NCBI GenBank assembly: GCA_013396635.1
Contig: WBMW01000802.1
Location: 807,244 to 871,243, forward strand
Reading direction: 5' to 3'
DNA length: 64,000 nt
Source: Penelope pileata
Lineage: Eukaryota; Chordata; Aves; Galliformes; Cracidae
A model generated the notes under the pieces. That model searched no databases, had not been told where the DNA came from, and worked only from the letters and a program-made list of their open reading frames with translations. This document shows, piece by piece, positions 55,101 to 64,000 of this stretch (within the stretch, counting starts at the first letter, position 1; every line of letters starts with the position of its first letter). The position numbers and the translations under genes were made by a program.

Positions 55101-58100
55101 CTCTTCCTTAGTGATGTTACGAAAGAAGACACTGGCAGCTCTGTGGGAAAGGGTGATGAATAGCACAAGTAGGAGCCCTTTACATTCTGCGTAAATGATG
55201 TTCTGGTGTCTTTTTAGAGTATGTGCAGTTACTTTGACAATATTTAAATCAAAATAAGCTACTGCTTCGTTTCTGGTATTTTGAAAGATGATGAAACCAG
55301 AACATTGATTTCACTGATTAATGACACTTAGTTTAAAATGCTTACGGGCTTCATGTTTGTCCCAGTTGTATTACTCCAAATTATTATACATGTTTCATGA
55401 TTACCATAGTTTTAAAGCAATACAGCTCTAGTATTTGATATCACACTTTATTACTTGAAACAGATTCTGGTGAGCTAATTATATTTGTGGTAATTCATTT
55501 CAGTGGAGAGGGTGAACTAAACCAGTATTTAAGTTGCTTAACTCTTGGTTTTCAGCCTACATAGTGTATTGAAATCATGGAATCATAGAACATCCCGAGC
55601 TGGAAGGAACCTGCCAGGAGGGGCGTTTTTGCAAGCCTCTGATATCATAGAGGAGTGGTGCGTACATCTTATTAATATAAGAGAAGTACATTTGGCATTA
55701 ATTCATTTACCTTCAGTAGTTTCAGAGTCTCAAGTCAAAAATACCAGGAGTCTTCAATCAAGGCTGAATTGCTATCAAATGGCTACATATGGTGGAGATT
55801 GTAAATCACCCATTTCCTAGTGTCTTTGTATTCCCTTGCTGCTAACCAGTGTACTGTCTGTGGCTTACTCCTAATTTCTCATGTAAAGTTATACAGGAAT
55901 GTGACTTGCAGTAGACTACTTATACTGTCTCAAGCGTTGGCTCAGAATTTTTCCCAGTCGTAAAATTTCTAGCCTTGCAGATGATTATTTAAAATATTCG
56001 TGTACTCTGTTTCCTTTTCTGTTTGTTAGCATTGTCTATCAGCTTTTCACTGCAATTAGACGATGTATATCAGCAGTTCAAAGAATGATGAAGAAGTTGT
56101 TTCTATGTCACCTGAAGGTGTGAGCTAATGAAATCTCTAGTACCAATTTAAGCCCACCATTTCGTTCTTGCCTTCTTTGAATTGTCACTTGTTCCATAGA
56201 GGTAACCGTGATGTTGTTTACATTTTTTTCCTTACCTAGATTCTGCAGTCTTCTTCTTACCTCTTTTTCTTTTCATGCCTTCAGGAATGCATTGGAAGGA
56301 GCATCTCTGGGACTTCTGTGGGAGGGAGGTCCAGACTTCTCTTTTTTAACCTCACTGGATCTATGTTTAGTCTCCTCCAAATCAAAATTAAATTCTCTAG
56401 AGTTTGTGAGAAGCAAGTCTTACAGCAAGCCTTATCTCTTGCTACAGCAGATGCTGATGTATTGTAGTTGCATCTGTGAGGGGAGAACTTACTTGCATCT
56501 GTCTGGCTAGGTGGAAGTTCATGAAGTTCGTAATCTATTTTTGTCGTGCCAGTATTTTTATGTGATATCTGTACACATCATTGCACATATAGATCTGTTA
56601 CTTAAGAAGCAGCAATTAATTTGCTAGCTTTGACTGAGGTAACTCTTCATGCCAGATAACCTTGAAGGTGAATGTTAGTTTGAAGAGAAACAAAAAGGTG
56701 GTCTAGTCAGAAATAGAGTTGCAGAAGAGGAAAAATAAAAAAATGGGAGATAATTTGGGGGAATATTTGGTATTTTCTTAGTTGTCAAACTGACCTTTTA
56801 GTGTGTCTTTCAGGCAAAAAAAAAAAAAAAAAGTGGCAGCAGCCTATAGGAAAAGACATTCACCCTAGAAAAGTACTTAAAAAAGACTTTGAGGGCCAGT
56901 GACTCCCTCTTTCCGTCCTCATCTGGCTAGTCAGGGAAGCAATACTATGACCTCTCTCCCACTGGTCATAACCCTCCTCAGCTTCTCCTCATTTCAATTT
57001 TGATGTGGTTTATTACTCCATTTGATTTAAAAGTACTCAATTTAATGCAAATGTGCTAAGTGGTCTCTTTATAGTCAAGGAATTAGCAATGTTCTTGTAC
57101 TCCTACTAGATTTTAACCATTGTTTTTCCAACTTTTACATTATTTGCCCTTCCTCTTGGTCCCATTTTTAAGACCTTTAGAATTTTAAAAATGATAGATC
57201 AAAGAAGAATTCCTGCTACATTCTGTAGAATTTACATGTTTTGGGCTTGCTTTCGCATTTTGTGAACAGAAAGCATTATTTATGGATATGGATAGCATAG
57301 TTGTATCCAAGCACTTTAACCAAAGTGCCAACTTGTAACATTTGTGTATTTTAGGATCACACTATTTGTGAATAGTTACATCTCTTTTTTTCTTTTCAAA
57401 CAAAATCTTTACGTCTCCTTTTGATGTCTCATTGTGGTTTCTAGCCATCAGCTCAAATTCTACTTGGTAAAAACAGAGCTATTAATTTCCTCCTGCTATT
57501 GTCATTTTCCTCATTTGCTTCAGCTGAGTGGGATGGCTGAAGCATCTGGCATATAAACGTCTCTTTTGGCCTTTCTCTAAATGTTTGCGTTCTGCCTCTG
57601 TCCAAATCTTTTTTTGTGACCTTCATTAGATATGGCCTATCAACCATTACCATGGTTAAATGTTCATCTTTTGCTTCATAATTGCTGAATTTCCTTTTTC
57701 TTGGCAAGTACAATGTTATCTAGTCATTTAGAATATTCGGCAAGATCATTTTCCTGGTCTATAAAATCAAACTGTATTTACCTATCGGATTCTCTTCCTT
57801 CTATCCAGAAGTTATTTGTCTTTCCCTTTAAACTTTTCCTCGTATCATCCTTCATCCCAAAGGCACCTATTCCTGCTGTTAATTGCTTCATCATACCACC
57901 TCACATTGGCCAGCTATTAGGGTTTTTTTTTTTCCTTTCCCCTTACAAAGTCCCCATATTCCTTATAAATATCTATATAGAAAATAAGTTTTCTCCTCTA
58001 GATCCCTCCTGAAGTCTTTTCTCTGAGCTGTCTAAGTAAAAGCTGGACGAGTTATGTCCTGGTAGCTATGAGTTCTACCTATTTGTAGCTGACTAACATC

Positions 58101-61100
58101 AGATGTTCAAAGACATGAAAATAAAAAAAACTGGAGGGTAATTATTCACTGCATTTCAGCTGATCTTCAGTCTATGTCAAATGTCTATGATTGTGCCCTT
58201 GGCCTGTGGCAATGCAAGGTAATTTGAGTTAGCATAGTCGTCTTTCATTGACTGCAGACTGCAACTTTTTATAGTTAAATATTTATTAACACTAGAAACC
58301 CTTTTCTTGTACTAAAACCGTGCCCTCTTTCATTGAGGGCTAGTGTTCATAATATGAATTGCCTTGCATTTACTGTGGACTGAGAGTGTGCACATGGACA
58401 GTTACCTGGCAGTTATCTAGCATAACAGAAGCTGCACAGTTCACAGCAGACTGCCCATATTTCAGAAGGCACGAGGTGAAATACTCATGAGGAAAGGAAC
58501 TGAGAATTGCACAAAATTCAGAAACGCAATTTCACCTTTATTTTTCACTTCCAGTCAGTTAAACTCTGAGATCTTGTGTGCTTTTAGTTTCTCTACTGTA
58601 GTAAAATATACGCTCCCCTGACCATATATTATTCTCAATATTTCCTCAAATAGAAAGTTTTGGGATATGTTTTCTTACAATTCAAAGCGTTTTCTTCTTG
58701 AAAATTCATTTACCTTTTAGCATGCTCTTGTGTTCTTATGGTCTCTATTCTTTCCTTCTTGAGGGAAGAGAGATCGAAAGAATAACTGGTAATTATTTTT
58801 AAGAGAAAAAAGTTTAAGTAGCTGCTACATAGACTGTATAAGGTTTTTTTATCAACTTTAGGATATATCCTAATGTGTTCGTTCTTCCTATTTTTTGTGA
58901 AACTATATTCTGCATTCAGTATTATGAAATACTGTACTACAAACGTTAGTGTTAATAGCTTAGTATTTTAGTCCTTCACAAATTAATGCCTGTGGTAACT
59001 GGATGATTTTAGGCCTGTTCTTATAAACAAGGCCTTACTGATGTGCAAGGAACAGTAATATGTGGCAAAAACTCCACATTAACCAAAGTAAGCAGTATAA
59101 ATGGGGTGTAGGAATCCCCTGTTAGACTAAAAATCTCCAAGAGAAAATCTCCAGAGCCTACAAATTAAAGACCTCCAATATCATTTTAAAATAAAGCCTT
59201 TTATGTAGTATGAGAGCATTTTTTCAGCTGATAATCAAATGACACTATTATGCAGGCTTACTAGATTTGCAAATTTACAAGTTTTTACAAGTCAGTTGGG
59301 TCCCTTCCTCAGGAAATCAGTTTAAGTTTTTTTTTCCTGTATTGACTCAAAGAGCCTGGTTGTCCTTAAATCCTTCTGAATATATTTGCCTTATAATTTG
59401 ACGGCAGAGAGTCAACACCCTTATAGGAACTGTAATGCAATAAAAAGAGAAACTGTTCAATATAGTTTCCAGTTACCTTAGGATCAGATTTGGAGAAACT
59501 GGAATGTACACAATAAAACCTGTGCAAGACTCGAGTTCCATGTTGTGTTGTAAGCAACCAGTGCTTTTCAACATAAAATACTGTCTGAAAGCTTTACTTC
59601 ACTTCCAGTGATTATAAAATGAGGAAAATGAAAGTGCATTGACAAATACATTTTATCATTCTTAATTTACTGAACCATATCTTTGTGGAATTGAAAACTT
59701 CATGTAAAGTAACTAAGCATCAATATTTTTATTCAGTTCATCTTTATTTCATTATAGTGAATGTTTTTGCTCTCCTGTGTTCTGCAATACAATTCTTTAC
59801 AACTAATTTGCATTTTTTTACTTAGAAAAAATATGTTGATTGAGATGTATTTTGTGAACTCCAAGTCTTTGGATTACACTGAACTGTCTATTATGCATCA
59901 TGCTTGCAAACAAGATGCACAAAATTTAGTTCTGCCTTAGATTTTTTTTTTTTTTGCATGTAAGTAGTGGGAAAGTTGTTACTAATGGCTTGTGTGATTC
60001 CAGAAATTTGTCTTTTAGTTACATTTGATTGTAATTTTAATTATGGTTTCATTTTTATTTTTTGACATATCATTATAAAAAGGAAGAAACTTGTATGTGC
60101 ATACCTCTGCAAAGAATAAGGTTACATCTGATGTATTTCCAATTAATGAGTTTTCTAAGACAACTAAATAAATGGTCTCTACTGTAGTAATTTTTTTTTT
60201 TCCCTCTTGCATTTAGTTGACTTGGAGCATATGCGCACAGTGAAAGTTGACAAGCACCAGCGATTTTGTCAGGAAAACAATTTCAGTAGCCATTTTGTGT
60301 CAGCCAAGACAGGAGATTCTGTAAGTAAGAAAAATAAAATCCTTATAGGTGTATTATAGGTGTATTTTCTTTAATTTTCTTTTTCTTTCATTTTTTCATT
60401 TCATTTTCTTTTCTTTCTTTTTTTTTTTTCCTAAGAAATCTATTCCAATTAATGATGTGGCAGTTTTATTACACTTCACGTTATCAAACTATTGAGAACT
60501 TTGGCTGCTGCAGGTCCTTTTTGCCAGCTTGTTTACATGAAAATATATCTTTCTATGAGTGTATATGTTGTTTATTAATTTCATTGTCAATTACATTGTC
60601 TTGTCATCTGATTTGTGGTTTGAGGTATAGATCTTAGTATGGAAGTGCTCTGGTTTATACATCATCATGAGAAATGAGACTCACTGGATCTCTGTTTGCT
60701 GTCAGCCTTCATTCCAGGTGAAGTTCTGTCTGTAGAGCATCAATACAGAGAATTTTAACAGTTGATAAAGTCACGAGATCCTGTTGTGATTGAAATTTTT
60801 AATATGGGTTCTGAGCCAGAAGACATTCTCTCTGTGGGTCCATTCAAATTTGAACTTTCTGGTATTTGTAATGCTTTGCAGAGCACATTTTAGAACAATA
60901 ATTTGACTTTGTCCTGACTTGGATACTTGTTTTAGTTGGAAGTGTATGGAAGAAAAACTTCTCTTTTAGTTGACTGTATCAGTCAGAATAAATCACACTG
61001 TATTGTTTTTCTTGATTTCTGTCACATGCCTAATGACTTTGTGATTCCAGTAAAAAAATAAACCTGTCTGCCTCGCACAGACAATGTAATTTACTTTATT

Positions 61101-63416
61101 TTAATGTTATTGAACAGTAAGACCATGTCCAATTATATGGAAGTATAATTCTGTAACGTGAATGGCATCACTGGTTGTTTTAAGATCTTTGATGAAAGAT
61201 CATTTACTTACACAATGGACTGCCAAATTTTATAAAGTAATTATTGTGTTATACTGCTGATACAAGTGCAGTGAATCCTGATTCTCCTTAGAGTTTGTGT
61301 TAAATCTTTGGCAGGAATTTTTGTTTAAAGTGTGAAAATGACCTTTTATGTTAGAAAGAGAAGAAAAATTTTATAATACTTCATGCAGTGAAGTTTGCAT
61401 ATGATGAAATGTATTCCTTTCTCAAGAAGACAACCATTTTGTCGTAATAGGAAAAATAGCAGTTTTTATAAGATAGATATAGTTAGCATTACAAACTATG
61501 AAGGAATCTTTATTATGTCTTTTTAATTGATTCATGAATTACAGCAGCATCCCACTGTATATACTGATTGTCCTTTTTTCACTTACTGTTTAAAAACAAA
61601 AGTAAATCTGAACATACCTAGAAAGCATTAAGCAGAACGTTCTGTTTAAATATCTACTGACAAAAAGAAGGTATGAAGTATAGTTTACAGTAGTTCATTT
61701 TTAGTTTCAGTATAGGTTTGAATTAACACTTTCCACTGCTACTGCAGTTCATGTATTTGGGTAGTTGTTCAGGGAAGACAGGGTGTTTACCCTGGACAGT
61801 GATTTAAGGAGAGGCCTTCTATTGCTACTGTGGGTAGAGACTAGAGGAGTCGTAAATGCTCGGTTAAGGTAGATGGAGTGATTTGTTTTGTTTACCTCAG
61901 ATCTTTCCAACAGACTCATTTGCAGAAGATAATTTTATATACATAGAAAAACCCAAACGTCTCCTTAGAGGAGAATTAAACTTCATGAAAGACTTACTGT
62001 AGCTTAACCATCGTACTCCATCAAACTGCCTAACCAGAGCACTGAGCTCCTGCCTGATGCTTTGTGCACAAAACGTCCTCACGGTTGTGTGTGGGTCTTA
62101 GTAGAATAGGCTGATACTGGACCAAATAATTCACAGAATCATAGAATGGCTTGGGTTGGAAGAGACCTCAAAGATTATCTAGTTCCAACCACTCTGCTGT
62201 CGGCAGGTTTGCCAACCACTAGATCTGACACTAGATCAGGCTGCCCAGGGCCCTATCCAACCTGGCCTCAAACACTTCCAGGAATGAGGTATCCATAACA
62301 GTTCAGAGGAAGTGAAATTGTTTTGGAAGCTGCTGTGGCTTGTTGGCCATGCCGCTCATTTGTTACTAACTTTCATCTGAGTTGTTAGAAAAGATTGTGT
62401 GAATGTTTGTTGGTCTTTTTTTTTTTTGACTTTTCCTAGAAAATGGCCGATAACACTTCCACAGGCCTTACCTTTTAGGGTGGCAGCTGTATGGTGAAAA
62501 GCGCTGTGCACTGGTAGGTTAGGTTTTGTGCTCAGCTGCACAGCTGTGCACACAGAGCATAAGATGTAGATCGACAATATGGTGCCTTCAGCAGCAGTGC
62601 AGTCTTAAACCGTTGCTGTTTAATTTCTGTTGTGTTCTTTAATCTGATTTAAAATGCAGCTGCCTAAACAGTGCTTGGTGGACCACATTGAGATGAAGTG
62701 AAGGAGTTAAGATAGCCTTGGCACCACCCAATGTTGCATGTCAAACCATGCCTGAAGTCTGATTCTGCTAGGCTGCTCCGTGCCATACAACATTTTGCTT
62801 ATTTCTTGGATACTTCTGTTAAGTATAGCACATACAGTGTTTTGTGAGATTCTCAAACAAATGTATCATTGCTTGGCTTTGATGTTTGTAATGTTTTTAA
62901 AACATGCAGCAGACATTTTGGTGCTGTTAATGTACAGTTCAGTTGTTCTGAATTTCAGAAATGTGCATCTCTATTGCACAATACACTGGTGAAATATTTT
63001 TGTGCTAAACATTAGTGAATACCCTTATTCATATTTTACAGCACTGAGAGTAGTATTTGAGAGGTGGGTTGTGTAAAAGCTTGTTTAAACTTAAGTCTCT
63101 GGAGGCAGAGTAGAAGTGTTGCCTAACAATCTAGCATACTGTTCATTCCTCATACCATTGTTGAGTTATTTTATCCAATTTTTAAACAAAATTGAGATTA
63201 TTTTCAGATCTGTTTTGCACAGGTCGTAATTCTGTATATCTCATGGTTTACAGTTCAAGAATGATTTGGTATATTTGAAAGAACTTTGAGGATGTCTGTT
63301 TTTAATCATTTAAATGTGATTTAATTTTTTTTCCATAGGTCTTCCTGTGTTTTCAGAGAATTGCTGCTGACATCCTTGGCATCAAATTAAACAAAGCAGA
63401 AATGGAACAATCACAG
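13032..63416 (+). CDS. RAB28: RAB28 small GTPase, six coding exons, 3' end outside window
   Basis: The coding sequence is the join 13032-13109, 19812-19908, 24894-24982, 31662-31791, 60217-60320, 63339-63416, giving 192 codons with no stop and consistent phases. The G motifs are all visible: P-loop GDGTAGKT (residues 20-27), switch I around QTIGLDF (44-50), switch II WDVGGQTIGG (68-77), NKID (130-133) and SAK (160-162). The switch II form GGQT in place of the usual DTAGQE, and the acidic start MSDSEEEESS, identify RAB28 among Rab-like GTPases. Known of the family: RAB28 binds GTP, is prenylated at a C-terminal CaaX-type tail, associates with cilia/BBSome traffic and photoreceptor outer-segment shedding, and human loss causes cone-rod dystrophy. 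Relative to human RAB28 as I recall it, one extra residue sits in the acidic N-terminus, so Q73 here corresponds to human Q72. About 30 C-terminal residues lie past the window. The assignment is very secure; expression and isoforms cannot be judged. Confidence 0.97.
13110..19811 (+). other. RAB28 intron 1 (6.7 kb, phase 0)
   Basis: The first ~430 bases are the downstream half of the CpG island; the rest is AT-rich. A purine-rich strand at about 15120-15380, a short TG run at 15896-15914 and several A/T homopolymers occur. A GC-richer patch lies at 19255-19450, about 400 bases before exon 2. No nested gene or clear LINE is seen. Confidence 0.85.
19812..19908 (+). CDS. RAB28: RAB28 coding exon 2 (residues 27-59, split Gly59)
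   Basis: The 97-nt exon is preceded by the acceptor TTCTGTTTTAG and followed by GTAAGAG. It encodes the Mg2+-contacting Thr27 that completes the P-loop, then FAQETFGKQYKQTIGLDF, which covers helix 1 and switch I and is almost the same as human. It ends one base into the codon for Gly59 (phase 1). The substitutions A30-S31-R32 and Y51-K53 fall in positions that vary between species as I recall them. Confidence 0.96.
19909..24893 (+). other. RAB28 intron 2 (5.0 kb, phase 1)
   Basis: AT-rich non-coding sequence. Apart from an A-rich tract at 22681-22725 no repeat family is recognised, and no other coding exon is supported. Confidence 0.85.
22681..22735. repeat. A-rich simple tract with C interruptions
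   Basis: About 50 bases are nearly all A, broken by single C residues and ending in CCCCAAACAACC. There is no clear upstream retrogene body, so it is called as low-complexity sequence. Confidence 0.8.
24894..24982 (+). CDS. RAB28: RAB28 coding exon 3 (residues 59-88, switch II)
   Basis: The 89-nt exon follows a TTTTCTTTTCCAG acceptor and ends at CAG|GTACAG. It encodes NLNVTLQVWDVGGQTIGGK and then MLDKYIYGAQ. This is the RAB28 signature switch II: Gly72-Gln73-Thr74 replaces the Ala-Gly-Gln-Glu of ordinary Rabs. Gln73 is the residue whose human counterpart (Q72) is mutated to make a GTP-locked form. The exon ends in phase 0. Confidence 0.96.
26665..27607 (+). mobile_element. CR1 LINE, sense, decayed but 3' end present
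   Basis: CR1 ORF2 traces run in order on the + strand: PTNLIAFCG near 26680, VDVAYLDFSKIFD near 26732-26770, a GWTIRW word near 26820, a FANYAKLGR word near 26988, a KVLHLGQN word near 27110, HLTYEERLRELELFSLKKRR near 27230-27285, INVYKYLK near 27292, NGHKLKH near 27370. It ends with the CR1-type 3' tail TCATCCTATGAAAT at 27597-27610. An internal deletion and many stops are present. Inactive. Confidence 0.85.
27725..27795 (+). mobile_element. Short CR1 ORF2 fragment
   Basis: About 50 bases starting near 27739 read LEQCIQFWVPQYKKA, matching the CR1 block LEYCVQFWAPQYKKD. It sits ~130 bases after the end of the previous CR1 and appears to be a separate insertion or rearranged piece. Confidence 0.65.
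29451..30330 (-). mobile_element. CR1 LINE, antisense, diverged
   Basis: The + strand starts with a degraded CR1 tail (CAGAATCATGAGAAGG) and proceeds through the reverse of CR1 ORF2. On the minus strand around 30085-30260 the reading FADGTKLGGLANTLKGR and later KGKCKAQQLG, QYRLG can be seen, matching the CR1 FADDTKLGG...KGKCKVLHLG...QYRLG order. Frameshifts are frequent. Borders are approximate. Confidence 0.8.
30420..30870 (-). mobile_element. Ancient CR1/L3-like LINE fragment, antisense
   Basis: Words along the + strand (CCAAAGCTGGATGCAATATT near 30440, TTACAAAGCCAGGTGTT near 30550, TTGAATTGCATCCTATT near 30622, TTGACAGTGACCCATTGA near 30828) follow the order of an old amniote CR1-type element as I recall it. 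Its protein reading is lost. It abuts the less diverged CR1 on its left in the same orientation. Family name is tentative. Confidence 0.5.
31662..31791 (+). CDS. RAB28: RAB28 coding exon 4 (residues 89-132, up to NK|ID)
   Basis: The 130-nt exon follows TTTTTCTTTAAG and ends at A|GTAAGT after one base of the Ile132 codon. It encodes GILLVYDITN, the amphipathic segment FENLEDWYNVVKKV, and PLVALVGNK. The guanine-recognition motif NKID is therefore split by intron 4. Cys99 replaces the tyrosine of human ITNYQS. Skipping this exon would shift the frame, since 130 is not a multiple of three. It is flanked by CR1 copies on both sides. Confidence 0.96.
32655..33200 (-). mobile_element. CR1 LINE reverse transcriptase palm fragment, antisense
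   Basis: The minus strand encodes part of the CR1 reverse transcriptase with high similarity: KAFDTVLHDTLVLKLERHRFDGWTAQWIRNWMD is readable in pieces at 32830-32925, followed by SRWRLGMSGVPQ and, at 32670-32730, ECTLSRFVDDT, the catalytic FADD box altered to FVDD. The + strand continues the element to about 33200. Both ends are truncated, so it lacks the 3' tail. Frameshifts near 32750 and 32940. Confidence 0.9.
33470..33518. repeat. Poly-G (16) then poly-A tract
   Basis: A run of sixteen G at 33470-33485 is followed within 16 bases by an A run of 17-18 (from 33501). Such runs are prone to length error and G-quadruplex formation. Confidence 0.9.
36383..36428. repeat. Perfect 23-bp tandem duplication
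   Basis: The unit AAATCAGCTGGTTGAAACTAGAT occurs twice head to tail without a mismatch (unit described by its positions 36383-36405 and 36406-36428). It contains the E-box-type word CAGCTG in each copy. Confidence 0.95.
41302..41302. other. Single ambiguous base (N) after a poly-C tract
   Basis: The N follows a C run at 41286-41296, a usual place for base-calling uncertainty. Confidence 0.95.
43244..43262 (-). promoter_or_regulatory. CTCF-like motif
   Basis: The minus strand reads TAGCAGAGGGCGGCAAG, close to the CTCF core (CCAGCAGRGGGCGCT form): the AGCAGAGGGCG part fits, the flank GGCA is weaker. It is in the middle of intron 4 in a patch richer in GC than its surroundings (43190-43330). 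Binding is inferred only. Confidence 0.35.
54212..54231. other. Assembly gap of 20 N
   Basis: Unsequenced bases in intron 4, between unremarkable AT-rich flanks. Confidence 0.99.
55571..55625 (-). mobile_element. Short CR1 3'-tail fragment, antisense
   Basis: The + strand reads AATCATGGAATCATAGAACAT then CCCGAGCTGGAAGGAACC, the reverse of the CR1 3' end (AGAATCATAGAAT..CCCGAGTTGGAAGGAACC type). Similarity stops after about 55 bases. Confidence 0.6.
60217..60320 (+). CDS. RAB28: RAB28 coding exon 5 (residues 132-166, SAK motif)
   Basis: The 104-nt exon has a long pyrimidine tract and ATTTAG acceptor and a GTAAGT donor. It completes Ile132-Asp133 of NKID, then encodes LEHMRTVKVDKHQRFCQEN, followed by FSSHFVSAKTGDS with the G5 SAK base-contact motif at 160-162. 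It ends in phase 0. It lies 28.4 kb downstream of exon 4. Confidence 0.96.
60365..60432. repeat. T/C-rich low-complexity tract
   Basis: About 68 bases of nearly unbroken pyrimidine (CTTT, CATTTT units) 45 bases after the exon 5 donor. Confidence 0.85.
62131..62301 (-). mobile_element. CR1 LINE 3' end, antisense, 5'-truncated
   Basis: The + strand reads CACAGAATCATAGAATGG, then TTGGGTTGGAAGAGACCTCAA, and continues in CR1 3' order to CTGCCCAGGGCCCTATCCAA and CTTCCAGGAATGAGGTATCC, where it is truncated. It is short (about 170 bases) and close to consensus, so probably one of the younger insertions here. Confidence 0.93.
63339..63416 (+). CDS. RAB28: RAB28 coding exon 6 (residues 167-192)
   Basis: The 78-nt exon follows TTTTTTTTCCATAG and ends CAG|GTAATT. 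It encodes VFLCFQRIAADILGIKLNKA and then EMEQSQ, the last helix of the G domain and the start of the hypervariable tail. The reading frame is open across the exon and continues in phase 0 into an exon that is not in the remaining 584 bases. The CaaX-like tail therefore cannot be read here. Confidence 0.95.
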
Positions 63417-64000
63417 GTAATTTTCCATAAATACAACAACTTCTTAAAAATGTAATATTTCTTCATCCATCACAATAAACTTGCTGAAGCAAGGAAATAT
63501 AAGTTCAAAAAATAAAGAATTAGTTTGCGAGCTGTTTGTTTAAAAGTAGTACACAAAAATTTTCTTAGAAATTAAAACGTTTCTATAATTTTGCATATAT
63601 AGGTAGTATGGAAGATGCTCTTCTATATACATTAATTACTGTACACTGATAATCAGATACAGTTTTTATAACTGTTCTTTTTCAATTCTTTACATATAAA
63701 AATCATTTTATAATATTAAAAGCTGGAGAGATAAGAAGGCAAAAGCTTCTGCAAGTGTAAACATTCTAAATCAATGTTCAGTGTAGACATACAGGAAAAA
63801 ATACTATTTGTCAGTTACGGAGTCAGGAATTAACCATGTGATATCCTTTCGTTAATTTCAGTATTCATGATGTGCCTTTATAATGCAGGATGAGAATACT
63901 TTCTCATTAGTGACTGTATGCCTCAGGGAACAAATGTTGATTTCTGTAAGAGCACTATTTCCCACTTTATTCTGATGTACAGATGAGAAATGAATCTTGT
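63417..64000 (+). other. Start of RAB28 intron 6
   Basis: AT-rich sequence after the exon 6 donor. No acceptor followed by the expected RAB28 C-terminal coding sequence is present, so the last exon is further downstream. Confidence 0.85.

Larger units (their letters stand above)
31792..60216 (+). other. RAB28 intron 4 (28.4 kb, phase 1)
   Basis: A very long AT-rich intron. It contains an antisense CR1 (32655-33200), a poly-G/poly-A tract (33470-33518), a 23-bp tandem duplication (36383-36428), a CTCF-like motif (43244-43262), a short CR1 tail (55571-55625) and two N gaps. The blocks 33520-36380, 36430-41280, 43270-54210 and 55630-60200 hold no recognised gene, RNA or repeat family. All open frames there are short and unlike any family I know. 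Confidence 0.85.
60321..63338 (+). other. RAB28 intron 5 (3.0 kb, phase 0)
   Basis: Starts with a short direct repeat of TTATAGGTGTA (60340-60365) and a strong pyrimidine tract at 60365-60432, and holds one antisense CR1 at 62131-62301. Nothing else is recognised. Confidence 0.85.

Noticed and set aside
63417..64000. Search for the last RAB28 exon
   Set aside because: No acceptor followed by the expected C-terminal residues was found, so the exon must lie beyond the window.
1..64000. CRISPR arrays, operons, defence or other prokaryotic systems, intact viral genes, tRNA or rRNA genes
   Set aside because: The sequence is intron-rich vertebrate DNA. No regularly spaced repeats, tRNA-like cloverleaf or viral gene set was seen by reading. 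A tRNAscan or Infernal run would be needed to exclude small RNA genes fully.

Overview
The window is vertebrate nuclear DNA, almost certainly from a bird. Recognisable interspersed repeats are nearly all CR1 LINEs with the bird-type CR1 3' end (short repeats of the AGAATCATAGAATGG kind), there are no mammalian SINEs, and the background is AT-rich with one CpG-rich island. It holds one recognisable gene, RAB28, an atypical Rab/Ras-family small GTPase, on the + strand. Six coding exons lie at 13032-13109, 19812-19908, 24894-24982, 31662-31791, 60217-60320 and 63339-63416. All have GT-AG borders and matching phases, and together they give 192 residues. Human RAB28 has about 221 residues, so the last ~30, including the prenylated tail, are encoded beyond base 64000.

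Layout. Bases 1-12000: a (CTTTTT)n tract, then AT-rich non-coding DNA with decayed CR1 pieces (4915-5250, 10835-11580), a doubtful LTR-like stretch (5440-5793) and a 24-N gap. 12085-12490: a well-preserved antisense CR1 3' end next to the promoter. 12500-13540: a CpG island with GC boxes, a YY1/TISU-type AAGATGGCGGC element and RAB28 exon 1. 13110-60216: introns 1 to 4, of 6.7, 5.0, 6.7 and 28.4 kb. Several CR1 copies surround exon 4, one intron-4 site looks like a CTCF site, and there are homopolymer tracts and small tandem duplications. 60321-64000: intron 5, with a further antisense CR1, exon 6 and the start of intron 6.

The main new observations are small and local. A 12-codon upstream ORF starts at a perfect TISU consensus, lies in the same frame as the RAB28 start, and is separated from it by one TGA and nine sense codons. 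The 28-kb intron interrupts the NKxD guanine-recognition motif, so intron retention would give a defined truncated protein. Oppositely oriented CR1 copies flank exon 4. I see no CRISPR array, operon, defence system, intact virus or other novel multi-gene system. Most of the other open reading frames are short chance ORFs in AT-rich intergenic or intronic DNA.
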